Of a stretch of DNA of 64,000 nucleotides, positions 1 to 13,000 are shown one piece after another. Location: NCBI GenBank assembly GCA_012861695.1, contig JAAOOA010000060.1:19311625-19375624 (forward strand). Direction: 5' to 3'. The position numbers were made by a program, and so were the translations under genes. The DNA is from Trematomus loennbergii (Eukaryota > Chordata > Actinopteri > Perciformes > Nototheniidae). Numbering within the stretch: the stretch's first letter is position 1; each line of letters opens with the position of its first letter. The notes beneath the pieces are model-generated. The model saw nothing but the letters and a program-made list of their open reading frames with translations. It ran no database searches and was not told the DNA's origin.

Positions 1-251
1 GAATCAGTTGTGCTTCAAGCAAAGGAGCCCAGGATGTGTGTTGGATGAAGGCACCCACCAAAAGTCATGTTATTCCAGCACGATTCTCACTATTCACGAG
101 TCATTACCCCTTTAAATGAAACACTGCCTGAGGACTAAACACGAAAAAAGTACAGAATCTTTTTTCTCGGTTTCATCCCTTTTTCCGCCTCCTGTTCAAA
201 TAAACGAGTTAAATCTTCTTCTTTCTCCTACTGCCTCTCTCACACACTCAG

Positions 252-272
252 GAGTACATCAACATGTCGGCT
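252..272 (+). other. Possible alternative microexon of slit2 (21 bases)
   Basis: A 21-base stretch sits between an AG preceded by a pyrimidine-rich tract and a consensus donor (GTAAGT at 273). Mammalian SLIT2 has an alternatively spliced 24-base exon at this point of the gene, just before the TEDYRSKL exon. Length 21 would keep frame. However, in the phase required by the next exon the translation does not resemble the mammalian insert, while another frame (EYINMSA) is weakly similar. Low confidence. Confidence 0.2.
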
Positions 273-1160
273 GTAAGTAACACACACACAAACACACGCA
301 AAATTGCGTCATCTCCGAGTCCCTCGTCTCCTGTCCCCTGTTCCAGCCACTGACCTTTGACCTCTACCACCCAACGTGTCCTTTGACCCCTATGTGACTC
401 CTTTACCTGTTTACAAACAACACAATTCCCAAGACCTACATGTTTATTACTCAATGGTTCATATATGTATTATCTTCTCTTCATGTGTGTGTGTGGGGAT
501 GTGTGTGTGTGTCCATGTTTGATGATAAACATGTATGTGTGTGTTCCTAGAAGTCAGGGCTTCTCTTGCCTTCAGTGCTGCTGTAACTCTCCTCCCACTC
601 CCCTCTAGCTGCTGCTCTGTTCCTGCTCCCCTGTGTGATGTCTGCCAGTTTAGATGTCTTTAAATATTGCTGTCCAGTTCCCTTGCTTTTTCTTGAATCT
701 ACTTTCCACCCTGTCTGATCTCTTCCTCCTTCTTATTATTGCTCCCCTTCTAACTTCAATATAAGGGATTCATTTCCTCAGCCGTCACCTTAACCCCCTT
801 ATGGCTTCCTCTTCACATCCTTAATGTAAACTTACCTTCTCTTTGCATGTCCTTTTCCCTCTTCTCCTCTCCATTTTCTCACCACTCTTCTCTTTCCTTC
901 CTTTCTTACCTCTTCTTCTTCTCCTCTCCTCTATCTCTACTTAACCTCGTCCTCTCCGTCTCCCTTGCTCCCTCTGTCCTTCCCGCCCCGTGATCCAGCG
1001 GAGGAGCAGTCAGTCAGCAGGTTGTTCCTTTGTGCTTGATCTAACCATGTGGCTGCAAGGTTCCTAAAGTGGAACATGGTTCCGTCAAGCACCATGGAAC
1101 GGCCCTGCAAAACCCTACAGCATGGCCGAGACGCAAGAGACAGTCATCTCCTGTCATCCC

Positions 1161-1318
<158 letters not shown>

Positions 1319-1777
1319 TTGAGCATTTTACTGCTATGATCTCAATTGTTGATGCTGTCTTGTTTGTGCTGTGGTTTCTAACACTAACAGTTGCTTTGTA
1401 GTCTGATGGGACTGCAAAAAGAAACTACGTTTGTGTGGAAGCGTGTGTGACATGTATTTTCAGTGTGTGTGTTTTGTAATCGTGGCTCCGTTTTGGTTTC
1501 GATACAAATGCAGTATTTTGAAGTATACAGTAGCTCATGGGGAATGATGCATACACTTATGAACGCCAACGTTTTTTGAACATGTTTGGATCTTTTTGAC
1601 AATTTTGAAACAAAAGCAGCGAAGCCCCTCCGCACTGTTTTTGAAATTCTTCCTTTGTATCACAACTTTCACTCCAGCCATGCGCTGTGTTAATGTTGGA
1701 ACATACCAGTAAACGCTGGGATTCGACTCTTGCTCGATGAGGGCACTCGGTGACGTTGTGATTGTGATTGTGATCAG

Positions 1778-2575
1778 GTACTGAAGATTACCGCAGTAAG
1801 CTTGGAGGGGACTGCTTCGCCGACTTGGCCTGCCCAGAGAAGTGCCGCTGTGAGGGCACCACGGTGGACTGCTCCAACCAGAAACTTACCAAAATACCAG
1901 ATCACATCCCCCAGTACACCGCCGAACTGTGAGTCACGCTGTAGCTTTCTACTACAAAGTCTATCTGTGTGTGGTATAGAGGAAACCTTGCTTCAACCTC
2001 GATCTCCTCCTCCTCCTCTTCTGTCTCCGTTTGTTCTGTTTTTCTCTCTTTTTGTCTCTGACCACCTCTTCTCTTCTCTGTTCTTAGGCGTCTGAACAAC
2101 AATGAATTCACTGTGCTCGAGGCGACAGGCATCTTCAAAAAGTTGCCTCAGCTGAGAAAGATGTGAGTCACACATGTTGCAAACATAGCGGGAACAAAGA
2201 GTCACATATGGTTGTTAGAAACAGTACTCAGGTCACACAAGCTGTGATTGTAATCGGGTTTTTACACAGAAATCAAATTGAACCATGTGTATTTGTCTAT
2301 ATTTACCCTACTCCCTCTAACTGGTACTCTGACTAGAACGATTCCCTATTGCTGTTTTTATCCTCCACATGCTCTCTCTTCATCTACATTTTTTAACTCT
2401 TTTTCTCTTCTTAACTTTCCTTGCAGTAACCTGAGCAATAACCGTATCACTGACATAGAGGAGGGGACATTTGAAGGAGCCTCCGGGGTCAATGAGTTGA
2501 TCCTGACCTCCAACAGACTGGAGAACGTACACCACCTCATGCTGAAGGGACTCGGTGGCCTCCGCACACTGTGGG

Positions 2576-2609
<34 letters not shown>

Positions 2610-2620
2610 ACACACACACA

Positions 2621-2679
<59 letters not shown>

Positions 2680-3028
2680 TACAGTTAATTAATGCAGACG
2701 CACTCACATGATCTTATAAATTATGTGTGCAGAATTCAAATTTGACCACACAAAAACATGTAAAACATGTGAGCATTCATAATTCACAGGCTTGTATTAT
2801 CATGAAAATATCTATATCATTTGTATTTCAAAGTAGGAAATTAAATCATGTGTGTGTCCCTCTGTGTCTGTGTGTGAGCAGTATGCTGAGGAGTAATCGT
2901 ATCAGCTGTGTGAGTAACAGCAGTTTTGTGGGGTTGAGCTCCGTTCGTCTGCTGTCGCTCTACGACAACCAGATCACCTCCATGAACCCTGGAGCCTTCG
3001 ACACATTGCACTCCCTGTCCACACTGTG

Positions 3029-3097
<69 letters not shown>

Positions 3098-3324
3098 TAA
3101 TGTAAAAGACACACACACAGGCACAAAATAACCCTTCATACTCTCTTTGTTCTCCAGCAACCTTCTGGCCAATCCCTTTAACTGTAACTGTCACCTGGCC
3201 TGGCTCGGTGATTGGCTCAGAAGGAAACGCATCGTCACGGGTAACCCTCGCTGCCAGAATCCTTATTTCTTGAAGGAGATCCCCATCCAGGATGTAGCTG
3301 CCCAGGACTTTGCCTGTGAAGAGG
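1778..3324 (+). CDS. slit2: slit2 exons encoding the third LRR domain
   Basis: Five exons (1778-1928, 2088-2162, 2427-2570, 2882-3025, 3158-3324). The first begins in phase 1 with [12 protein letters not shown], then the cysteine-rich N-flank ([19 protein letters not shown]). The LRR exons of 75, 144 and 144 bases split the repeat in phase 2, as is typical for Slit genes, and encode repeats such as [14 protein letters not shown] and [14 protein letters not shown]. The last exon gives the C-flank ([20 protein letters not shown], ending at DFACEEG). Two introns begin with a donor running almost directly into a (CA)n tract (2571 and 3026). No frame break was seen in this block. Confidence 0.93.
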
Positions 3325-6300
3325 GTAAGATGGAGCATATTTATTCTTTACAGATGGCGTCACCTGCAGCTCCAAAATAAATGTGTTTTAATTTTCCGTC
3401 ATCATTTATCTACCATCCTTCCTCCTATCCATCCATCTTTGGTCAGGTAACAACGAGAACAGCTGCTCCCCAGTGCTGAGGTGTCCCGCAGAGTGCTCCT
3501 GTCTGGACACGGTGGTGCGCTGCAGCAACAAGGGCCTCAACACGCTGCCCAAAGGCCTGCCCAAAGAGACCACCGAACTGTGAGTGAGACCAACACAAAA
3601 TAATTATAACTAGTCTGAGAAAAGAGTCCGGTCTTCTACAGTACATGACTCCCTTTCCAAACCTTAGATTAGACCTTTTTATCTCCAAGAAAATGTACTT
3701 CGATTTAAACAATAACAGTACTGTTCTGTTTATGTAGCTTAAAAAGTATGAGCATTTTCTCAACACGTAAACAGAAAAAGGATCAGTAATTTGGAAAACA
3801 CAACATTTGAAGATATACAATATATTATTTTACAGTAATAACTTACAAGATATCTGTTTCAAATTTAACAAGTGTACAATCCATGGCAAAACTGATTGAT
3901 GCAAACTAAAATCAATCTACATACTTTTTTCCCAGGATGTCAGTGAAATGTAATAGGCAGCACTGCAATTTCCCATTATAAACCTATATCTGTGATGATT
4001 GATATAAAAGTTTCTCTGGTTTCACTTTGGGTTTTTATAGCTACAATAAAAGGGGTAAATATTCTCTGCCTGGTGAAGCCCACCTGCTGTCCTGTCAGCA
4101 CCTCAGGAGCTGTGCAGCTGACAGGACAGCTGGCTCTGAGGACAGTGAAGACATAACTGAGGTCGGAGGATGTGTGGACGCATCAGTAATACTTATGCAG
4201 TCTTAAGTCTGGTGTGAAGTCGGGATAAGACCCACTTTTTTTGTTTAGGTTTGCCCCCAAGGAAGCATCAAAGTTGTCTACTTTCGAAAATGTAAAACTT
4301 CATCTTGTACATCTTACTTATTTTGTTATGTTACTAAAGCTGTACCCAGTCAGATGATGCGTGAAGTTTTAGAAACCAGGCTTATAGAGACATAGGTACA
4401 CATAAGCAATTTTATTCCAGAACTCATCTCAAGACACACCCACAAAATCCCTGATGTATATCAAATTATAACTTTAAATTAAACAGCAGGCTAGGTGGGG
4501 TTTTATTTTATTTCACCATTTCACCTGTGGGAAATGTGCTTTGTCCATTATTAAAAAAGACTTCATTAATATGCTGGATTAATGGCCCATTGTCACAAAT
4601 TGAAGGAGATATGATCTCAGCTGTGGGTGCGAGGCTGGATAAAACGTATAAGATGCATGTGGGGATATTAAACTCCAGTGTTTATTATGGCTGCAGCAGT
4701 AATGACTCTCACACTGCTGGAGATGAGGAATTTCCTACAATAAATAACTCAATTTTCTCCCTTCTAATTTTCTCTCTCACTTTCCCAATCTTCCTCAATC
4801 TTGCATATTTCTGTCTATCCATCTTTCCCTATCGCTCTCTTTCTTTCTGTATCTCTCCCTCTCTCTGTTTCTCAGGTATCTTGATGGCAACCACTTCACT
4901 CAGGTTCCTGTGGAGCTCTCCGATTACAAACACTTAACACTCATGTAAGTCTCACCCCACATGCCCACGGCAGACACACCTACACTCACATCACAAAGTC
5001 AGAGTTCTGCTCAGTCAACACAATTTTGAGGATCGTGAATGAGTATCGTGACTCCCTGCTTCCACTGCACTCTGCTTCTTAAGACCAAAACTAACCGACT
5101 GGTACTGAATCCGAGCTCTGTATTGAATCACTTTTCATGTGACCTAGTTTTGTCCAAGGAATATGTAGTACATATCGTTTTTGAGTGTGTGTATATGCAT
5201 TTGTTTAAGCATGTGTTGACAATGCTGCCTGGGTTTGGTTTATGTATCTGCTATTGTTTCCTTTTCAGTGATTTGAGTAACAACCAGATCAGCACGTTGT
5301 CCAACCACAGCCTCAGTAACATGTCCGAGCTGCTTACCCTGTGAGTCTGCTTTACAGTCCCTTTGCAAAGTGTGTGAGCGTACAGTGTGTGTGAGCATAC
5401 AGTGTGTGTGTGTCTGTGTTGGTCATGAATGCTCAGTGAGAAACTGGACTTGACCAAATTAAAGCAGATATTTTGTCTGTGACAACTTAAATGCTGCGAC
5501 CCATGGGAGCCGATGAATGAGGTTTTATTTCCCCAGTGCATCATTAGCCTTTTTTAATCACAAAGCATCTTGGTATAAAGTCATAAGCTGTTGAAAATCA
5601 CAAATTAAACAACAACTAATACAAAAAAAAGTAAGAAATATAATGAACCGATCGAGGATTGGAAGATAGTTTAATCAGTTTTAGTTGGGGAGGGAAACAG
5701 TAGCTATACTTATACTAGTAAGTCTGATGTCATGTAGATTGTATAAACGTGTTACTGGAAATGATATTGCAAAGTCAATGAGTGTAATGAATGTTAAAGT
5801 TCTCACTTTGAGTGCAAGATGTTTGCTTGTGTGGGTGTGTGTGTTTCCAATTTCCAACTGTTTTGATGCTGACAAGTGTGTTCAATTGTGTGTGTATTGC
5901 TCTCTTGCTTAACTCAGTGGTATGCAGTTATAAAAAGGATTTTGCTCTGAAGTGCCTTGCTGCATTTGAAGCTATATTAAAAAAAAAATCTGCATTTGTC
6001 TCAATTCCAACATGTTTATTTTTTGTGTAAAGAATCCTGAGCTACAACCGCCTGCGCTGCATACCAGTGAGGGCGTTCGATGGACTCAAATCTCTCCGTT
6101 TGCTGTGAGTATCCTTCACAACACATGCAGTGTGGTAGATAACTCAGAAACCTGTGCTAAAGAAGCTAGACTTTCAACATCCAGAGCCTTTTCCTCACTC
6201 TTTCTTCCTCTATCTCTCGCCCTTTCTTAGGTCTCTCCATGGTAACGACATATCACTGATACCAGAGGGAGCCTTCAAAGACCTGTCATCGCTCTCCCAC

Positions 6301-6975
6301 CTGTGAGTAACATAAAGAGACACACATCACAATTTACGTCTTTCTCTGGGATGGAAGTGTTTACCTACTAACCTTATGAAATTGCAAAATAAGGAAAACA
6401 CATTATCATGACAAAAGAGCCTATCCCCATGGTTTAAAAGACAAATGTATGTTGAGTGAGTCTCTGTGAATATATAAGGCTGCCAGAAGTAACTGAGCAA
6501 CAAACCTACAGTATCTACAGATACTGTATCTCCCTTCTCCTGCTCTTCTCTTTTTTCTTTAATATTTACGATTGAAATTAAAGGTTGCTCTATATATATA
6601 TGTATATATATATATACGTATATATATATATACATATGGTTGTATTCTAGTGCCTTACTCCTCTATTAAATGCTTCACTCTTCTAAGCTACAACAGACCA
6701 TTGGATTTGAATTGAATTGAATTGATGTATTTAAAACAAGGGACAGTATACATTAATCAACATATTAAAAACATGTAAATGTACTCGAATTAGCCAAAAG
6801 GCTAGTTTTCACCGATAGTCCCTTTGCCAGATGCTGATAGGCATCCTAAAAGCAAGAATACAAATACCACTACATTGTTATGCAAAAATAAAATGTACAT
6901 ATTTACAATAGACGATATCACTGAATACAGGTAAGGAGCAAGTCATAATAATAAAGAAAACATTCACAATACGCA

Positions 6976-7016
<41 letters not shown>

Positions 7017-10000
7017 CAGTGCTGACACTGTTGGTTGTCAATGAGTCAATGAGATTTCATTAATTTATTTTCCAAATAATAGATTTAAGCCAATATGTTA
7101 CATGTATATTTACTAACAAAAAATATAAAATACTCCAGTGCAGAGGCTCAGAACAGATATTTAAATGCAACACAGAAGCTAGAATGGAAACATTTACTTC
7201 TCACACTGAAGACCTCTGAAGTTTCTCTTTCTTGAGATGACTGCTGTTTCCCATCCACTCTGTAGTGAGAGCATAGGGGTTATATAAGTGAAAGATGATG
7301 CTAACCATGTTTCAGTTAGCTGCTGATGGGAATGCCCCCGGGGCACACACGAGGATCAGCACCACGGATAGCGCGATAGACTGACCCTAATATTGTCTAT
7401 ATTCACAACAGATCTACAAGAGTACAACAGTTTAGTCAGATCAGTCTTTTGAGGGAGTTTTCAAATATTAAGAGTAGTAATGATGATTCTAGTCTGCAAA
7501 TACAAATGCATATGATGTATATCTATACATGGTGTTCGAATGAAATCTATCAGCAGACTATTACATTGGTAATAAAAGTATTGCTGTTCAGGCGCATGGA
7601 TATGATTGTTTAGTGGCCAGATAGTAGCCAAGTAGCTAATGAATTAGCTATTTGGTGAGCATTGGTGAGCATGAATAAAGCAGATGATGCTAATGACTTT
7701 ATCCCAGTGCGACTTCAATGCTATATTAGGGACCTGAATTTAGAGTGTGTTATCAGAGCTGTAAAACATCAGGAAACACTTTATGTGACGTGTTTTAAGT
7801 TTATCGCCTAACGTTCACTCCAGTCTAAGTTATTCATGGTAGAAATGTACCACGGTTCACGCATAATGTTGTAAGCATTAACACCGCGACCTTTCTGATT
7901 TTGACTCTCTTTTAATTTCCTGCACGTCTGATCTGTGATGTAGTTCTAATTTATCCTTCCTGTCTGAACGTTGTTCTCCTCTATCTCCCTGGCTGGCAGG
8001 GCTCTGGGGGCCAACCCTCTGTACTGTGACTGCCACATGCAGTGGCTGTCAGACTGGGTGAAGAGCGGCTACAAGGAGCCTGGCATCGCCCGCTGCACCG
8101 GCCCTGGTGACATGACCGACAAACTGCTGCTCACAACGCCTTCCAAGAAGTTCACCTGCACAGGTAAACATACACTGTCATATAGACACAGTACTGTAGC
8201 TCAGGGATACATACACATGTCAGCAGATGTTCACTATAATAGACACATTGTACAAATGCACTTTGTTAGGTGTTTGAACAAAAGCATGCTCACACATACT
8301 TTGCAGAACATTATTATGCAGTATCACATACACACACTTGATGAGGACTCCCAGAGGAGACCACAAGTTGCCTTTTGTAAATCTGTATATTATACATGTT
8401 CCAAAACGTATACTGCAACAAAAAATCAGCATTGTTTGCAGCCTTACAGCATTTGTGCAATTTTTTGTTTTTACAGCTTTTTGACAGGCATTGTCAGTGA
8501 TGTTTTCACTTGATTGTGACAAATTGTTGTTTTAATTTATATGATGCTCTAAAATCACAAGATTTTGCTTGTGAGCATGATTGTGGCTACAACATATTAT
8601 ACTGCAAATTACTACTAACTGTTAACCTTTAAACCTTATCATAACATTAACTTTGAATATATGACTGAATCCTATTTTTAACCTAATCTAACTGACCACT
8701 GTAGAAGTCCCGGGGCCTTGTGGTTTTCTGGTGCCAGGTAAAGTAGCCAATCATATCCCAGTAATTTGTCCTCAGTCTCTCCTACCCCAGCTCCTCAAGA
8801 CAGTCCCGGCCCAGTTTTCCTCGTCCTTTGAGCCCTACAAATCTTTATTGTTCTGCTTCCCTTTCAGCCCTCATGTTCTGATCAGTTTTGTGTCCCAACT
8901 GTTGAGCTTAATGTCCTGTCTGAGATTTGGGCATAAGTGTGTCCTCTGTACATGTCATGGCCCTACAAAGAAAATGTATTCATAGGCCAGTAACATTTGT
9001 GCAAGTCTTGCTTGTCATATCCATTCAACTTTTAAAAATCGTTGCACGCAAGTTTGAAGGTGCTTACATTCCTGGTTGTGTTGATATTTTTTTTCTAATG
9101 TATTTACAAATGTTGTTCTTAAAAATACAATGTTTCATTATCACTGTCTTAAAATTCAAGGTGAAAGGTCAAATAAACAAATTAGCAAGTGGGTATTATC
9201 CCCATCTTTTCCCCGCACAAAAAGATGGCTTGAGTTGATACAAGGTTTATGTGGGTCCCTGGTCATGTACAGACGTCTGAGTGTCAACCTGTCAGCCCTG
9301 TCTTGCATCCCAAAAATAAAGAACATTATATGAAGCTAATCTTATCTCTGGTGTGTATGTTTTATGTGCCTTTGCTTCACACAGGTCCTGTAGATATGAA
9401 TATCCAGGCCAAGTGTGAGCCTTGCCTGTCTAACCCCTGCAAGAATGATGGCACCTGCTCCAACGACCCAGTGAACTACTACCGCTGCAACTGCCCCTTT
9501 GGATTTAAGGTACACATGGTGTGGAGAGCCAAAAGGGTCATATTCTCTGGCCCAGGGGTCTCTCTTTATCACAAATGGGATGAGATAATCCTAATTCAAA
9601 TACCGGCATTAAAAGAAGTTCTTTAGAGGCACTAAGTGTATTTGTGTTTGTTTGCATGCAGGGACAAAACTGTGAGGAGCCCATTCATGCCTGCATCAGT
9701 AACCCGTGCCATAATGGAGGCACTTGTCATCTGAAGGAAGGAGAAGAGAGCAACTTCTGGTAAGAGACTATTGAATAAAAGAAAAAAACGGATGAATGTG
9801 TCTTTTATGGTTTCAATAAAGTGGATTTCCAAGAAATGTTTTAAATGGATATCAGATGACTTGTCTCAAGAACAACTGCTCAACTTTCTAAAAACTATAA
9901 TGTTTTTTGTTGCTCTGTAGAAAGGTTTTTTTTTTTTTAAAGCCACTTGTTAAGCACACATTAGTGATCAGCATGTGATCTGCGGACCCTCAGCAGATAA

Positions 10001-13000
10001 ATCCATGAATGATTCAGCTGAACCACTAATGACAGGTGGGGATGAATGTACAGAAGGTGAAGGGCTCATGGGACCGGTTGTGTCCTCAGACTGCCTGCTG
10101 TGAAAATGGCCTTCTCTTCATTAGGCTGTTAAGTGTTAATAGGAGGGGAGCAAACGCCTGTCTGCATGCTGCTGGCAGATTTGAACCACCCACAGAAAAT
10201 TAGAACATCCTTCAGATCCCACTCCTCTTGTATCTCTCTGTCTTTGCCCCCTCTCTGGTACTTTTCATATCAGTCTTTCTCTCCATCTCTGTATTTCCAT
10301 CTTTTCACTCTCTCTTCCTTCTCGGCGTCAGGGTTGAACATTTATCGTGAAGAGCTGCCGTTGACTATTTAATGAGATATTAATCCACCTGAGTGTGTGC
10401 TGCATAAGAGCTCTTTATTAGTCCTATAATATACCGATCGGTGTGTGTCTGTGTGTGTGAGTTTGTGTGTGAGTGCGCGCAGTAATAAACCTGAGTGGTA
10501 GTTACAGAGTTGAGGCACGCTCCCGTTAAAAGAATTATGACTCTCTACTGGGAATATGTATACGGAGCTGACATTGCTGTTATGAGCTGCATGAATGGAT
10601 AATGTGTGTGTGAGTGATTCTTTGTCATCCAGTTGATATTGCTCTGTATGCGGCCCTACATGTGTTTATCCTTTGATACCTGCTTACAGATGTTTGTATC
10701 TCTGTGTGATCTCAGGTGTGTGTGTCCAGAGGGCTTTGAAGGCGACGCATGTGAGATCAACATCGATGACTGCGAAGACAACGACTGTGAGAACAACTCC
10801 ACCTGCGTCGATGGAATCAACAACTACACTTGCATGTGCTCAGCAGAATACACAGGTAACTTTCCCATTGCGCTTTCCCAGATCAAATGTCTTGTCATTG
10901 ATGATAGCAAACAAAGAAATATGGAACTTTTTATTATTCCCAACAGTTTTAATGATTTCAAATGTGTCTCTCAGAATCCTCTTTGTCCATCATTATTTCA
11001 ATATGGTTAATGATTCAAAATACCACAATACCTATAGGCGTTAGCCACTGTTGCCATTAAGGACCTCAATCTTCAGCTTATCATGGTCACTTAAAGTAAT
11101 GGATGTCTATTGCCCAAATACCTTTTGGGATTTGTAAATAACATTTGCTTTGAAGTTTAATGTACAAACAAGCTTGTGCCTTTGACGTGTTATTGGAGAA
11201 CCAGATTTGTTCTAATACATTTTACATCTTTTGCTCGAATGAGTTAAAAACATGCTTCCAATAATGACAGGCCATTGGGTGACGCTTATCAGTGATAAAT
11301 CATCCATTTCAGCTTCATTTATAAGGATAAGTAGGGGCCTGCTGCATCTATCAAAACGGTTTGGATGGACGTATTCATATGATAACATGTTTAATCACGG
11401 AAACAAATACCAAATGACTTGGACTTATAAGAATGAATGCCAATAATTGTGCCGCGAGCAAAGGAAAAAGCAATGTACCACATTATAAAAAGCTAACATT
11501 CAATAGGGAGGATGTCGGGGTCAATACAGGAGAGACAGGAATTTCTCCTGTGAGAAACCAAAATTCAGCCTATTCTAACTTATGTTATATCTAGTTCTTA
11601 CCCAATTCATTGTATGTCTTAAATCATTATGTAAATCACGTGTTTAAAACTGCAACCAATTACTTCCACTTTTACATGCAGTTTGTCCATTTTTGCCCTG
11701 TTTGTACCATTAGAATGGTAGTGGTCAACTTGTAATGACTACTCAATGGGTTGATAACAATCAAAGTGGGTGGTCTCATGTGTACCCGAGCTGTAGAAGT
11801 GTTCAAACTGTGAGTCCCTTCACATTGTCTATGGGAAAAATAAATGGCACTTTTACTTCCAACTTCCCCCACATTTTAACCGTAGTGTGTCCAATGAAAC
11901 ATGCTGAACACACACAGAAAAAGCAGGCTTTTAAACAGTGACACACTGCAGACATGTTCATATTCTGTTTACTAACACGGGTCTGTTGCTACTTGTTTGT
12001 CTGCTTTTGCACTGTGCTAATCATCTCTGATGGCTAACCTTTGTGGCGGTGTTCTCTCTCTGTCTTTCTGTCTCGCTGTCTTGTGTCTTTTTTTCGTGTC
12101 TGGCTCTGCTTTCTATCATCTGTCGTTTTTTTGTGGTTGCAGCTGCTACCAATGAGGTGGAGAGAGGTTAGTCTGTTCTTCGCTCTGTCCTTCCTCTTCC
12201 TCTATCCTTCTTTCCTTCCTTCAATCCTTTGCTTCCTTCCCTCATTTCCTTTGCTTTATCCCCGCTCACCAGTCATTTTGGTCTTCATATCCACAGATGT
12301 AACGTACTCTGTCACGCTCCATGTTAGAAGTGCATGTGCTTCCTGGTGAACAGACCGCAGTTTTTAAATGATCCTCTCAAATATCTGGAGTTGTTCTGCT
12401 CACTGGTTTATGAATACATGGAATTAATTAAGCCAAGGTCAATATTATTTTATAATGTTTCAGGCAAAGATTCTGACATAAAAGCAGAACGCTGGAGATA
12501 TTCTATGAATGTGTTATTGTAAAGATTCCCATTAGAGACAATGGTAGACTACTTTTATTCCATCTCTCAATATATTTCAGTTCCCTGCCTGTCCATGGCA
12601 CTCCCAATCCATTTATTTATTCAGAAGACATAAATCTTTAAAAAATAGATCACAAATATTTGCTTTCATTGTTTAGGGGCTCAATAATATCCAATATTAC
12701 CATCTGTGTACTAATTTGGTGAGGGCTATTTTTCATATTGGTGTGCTTGCAATTACCTCTGGCAGCAGGACAATGTGTGATGGACAAACCTAATTTTTAA
12801 TTCACTAATGTGAGTGCAATCCTTTAATTCATTTATTTGCACTATAGTTATTGTGTTTGTTGTTCAGTGTAAAGAAGGACTTGTGTTGTTTGTTGATAAT
12901 CATCTATATTTGTTAAAAAATATTGAATATTATCGGAAAGCCTCATTTTTTTTATTGAGTTGTATTTTTGATGTCTCACAAGGAGAGAACGTTGAGATGA

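Noticed and set aside
6590..6640. Short TATATA tract as a promoter
   Set aside because: Simple (TA)n repeat in a slit2 intron with no transcription-start context.
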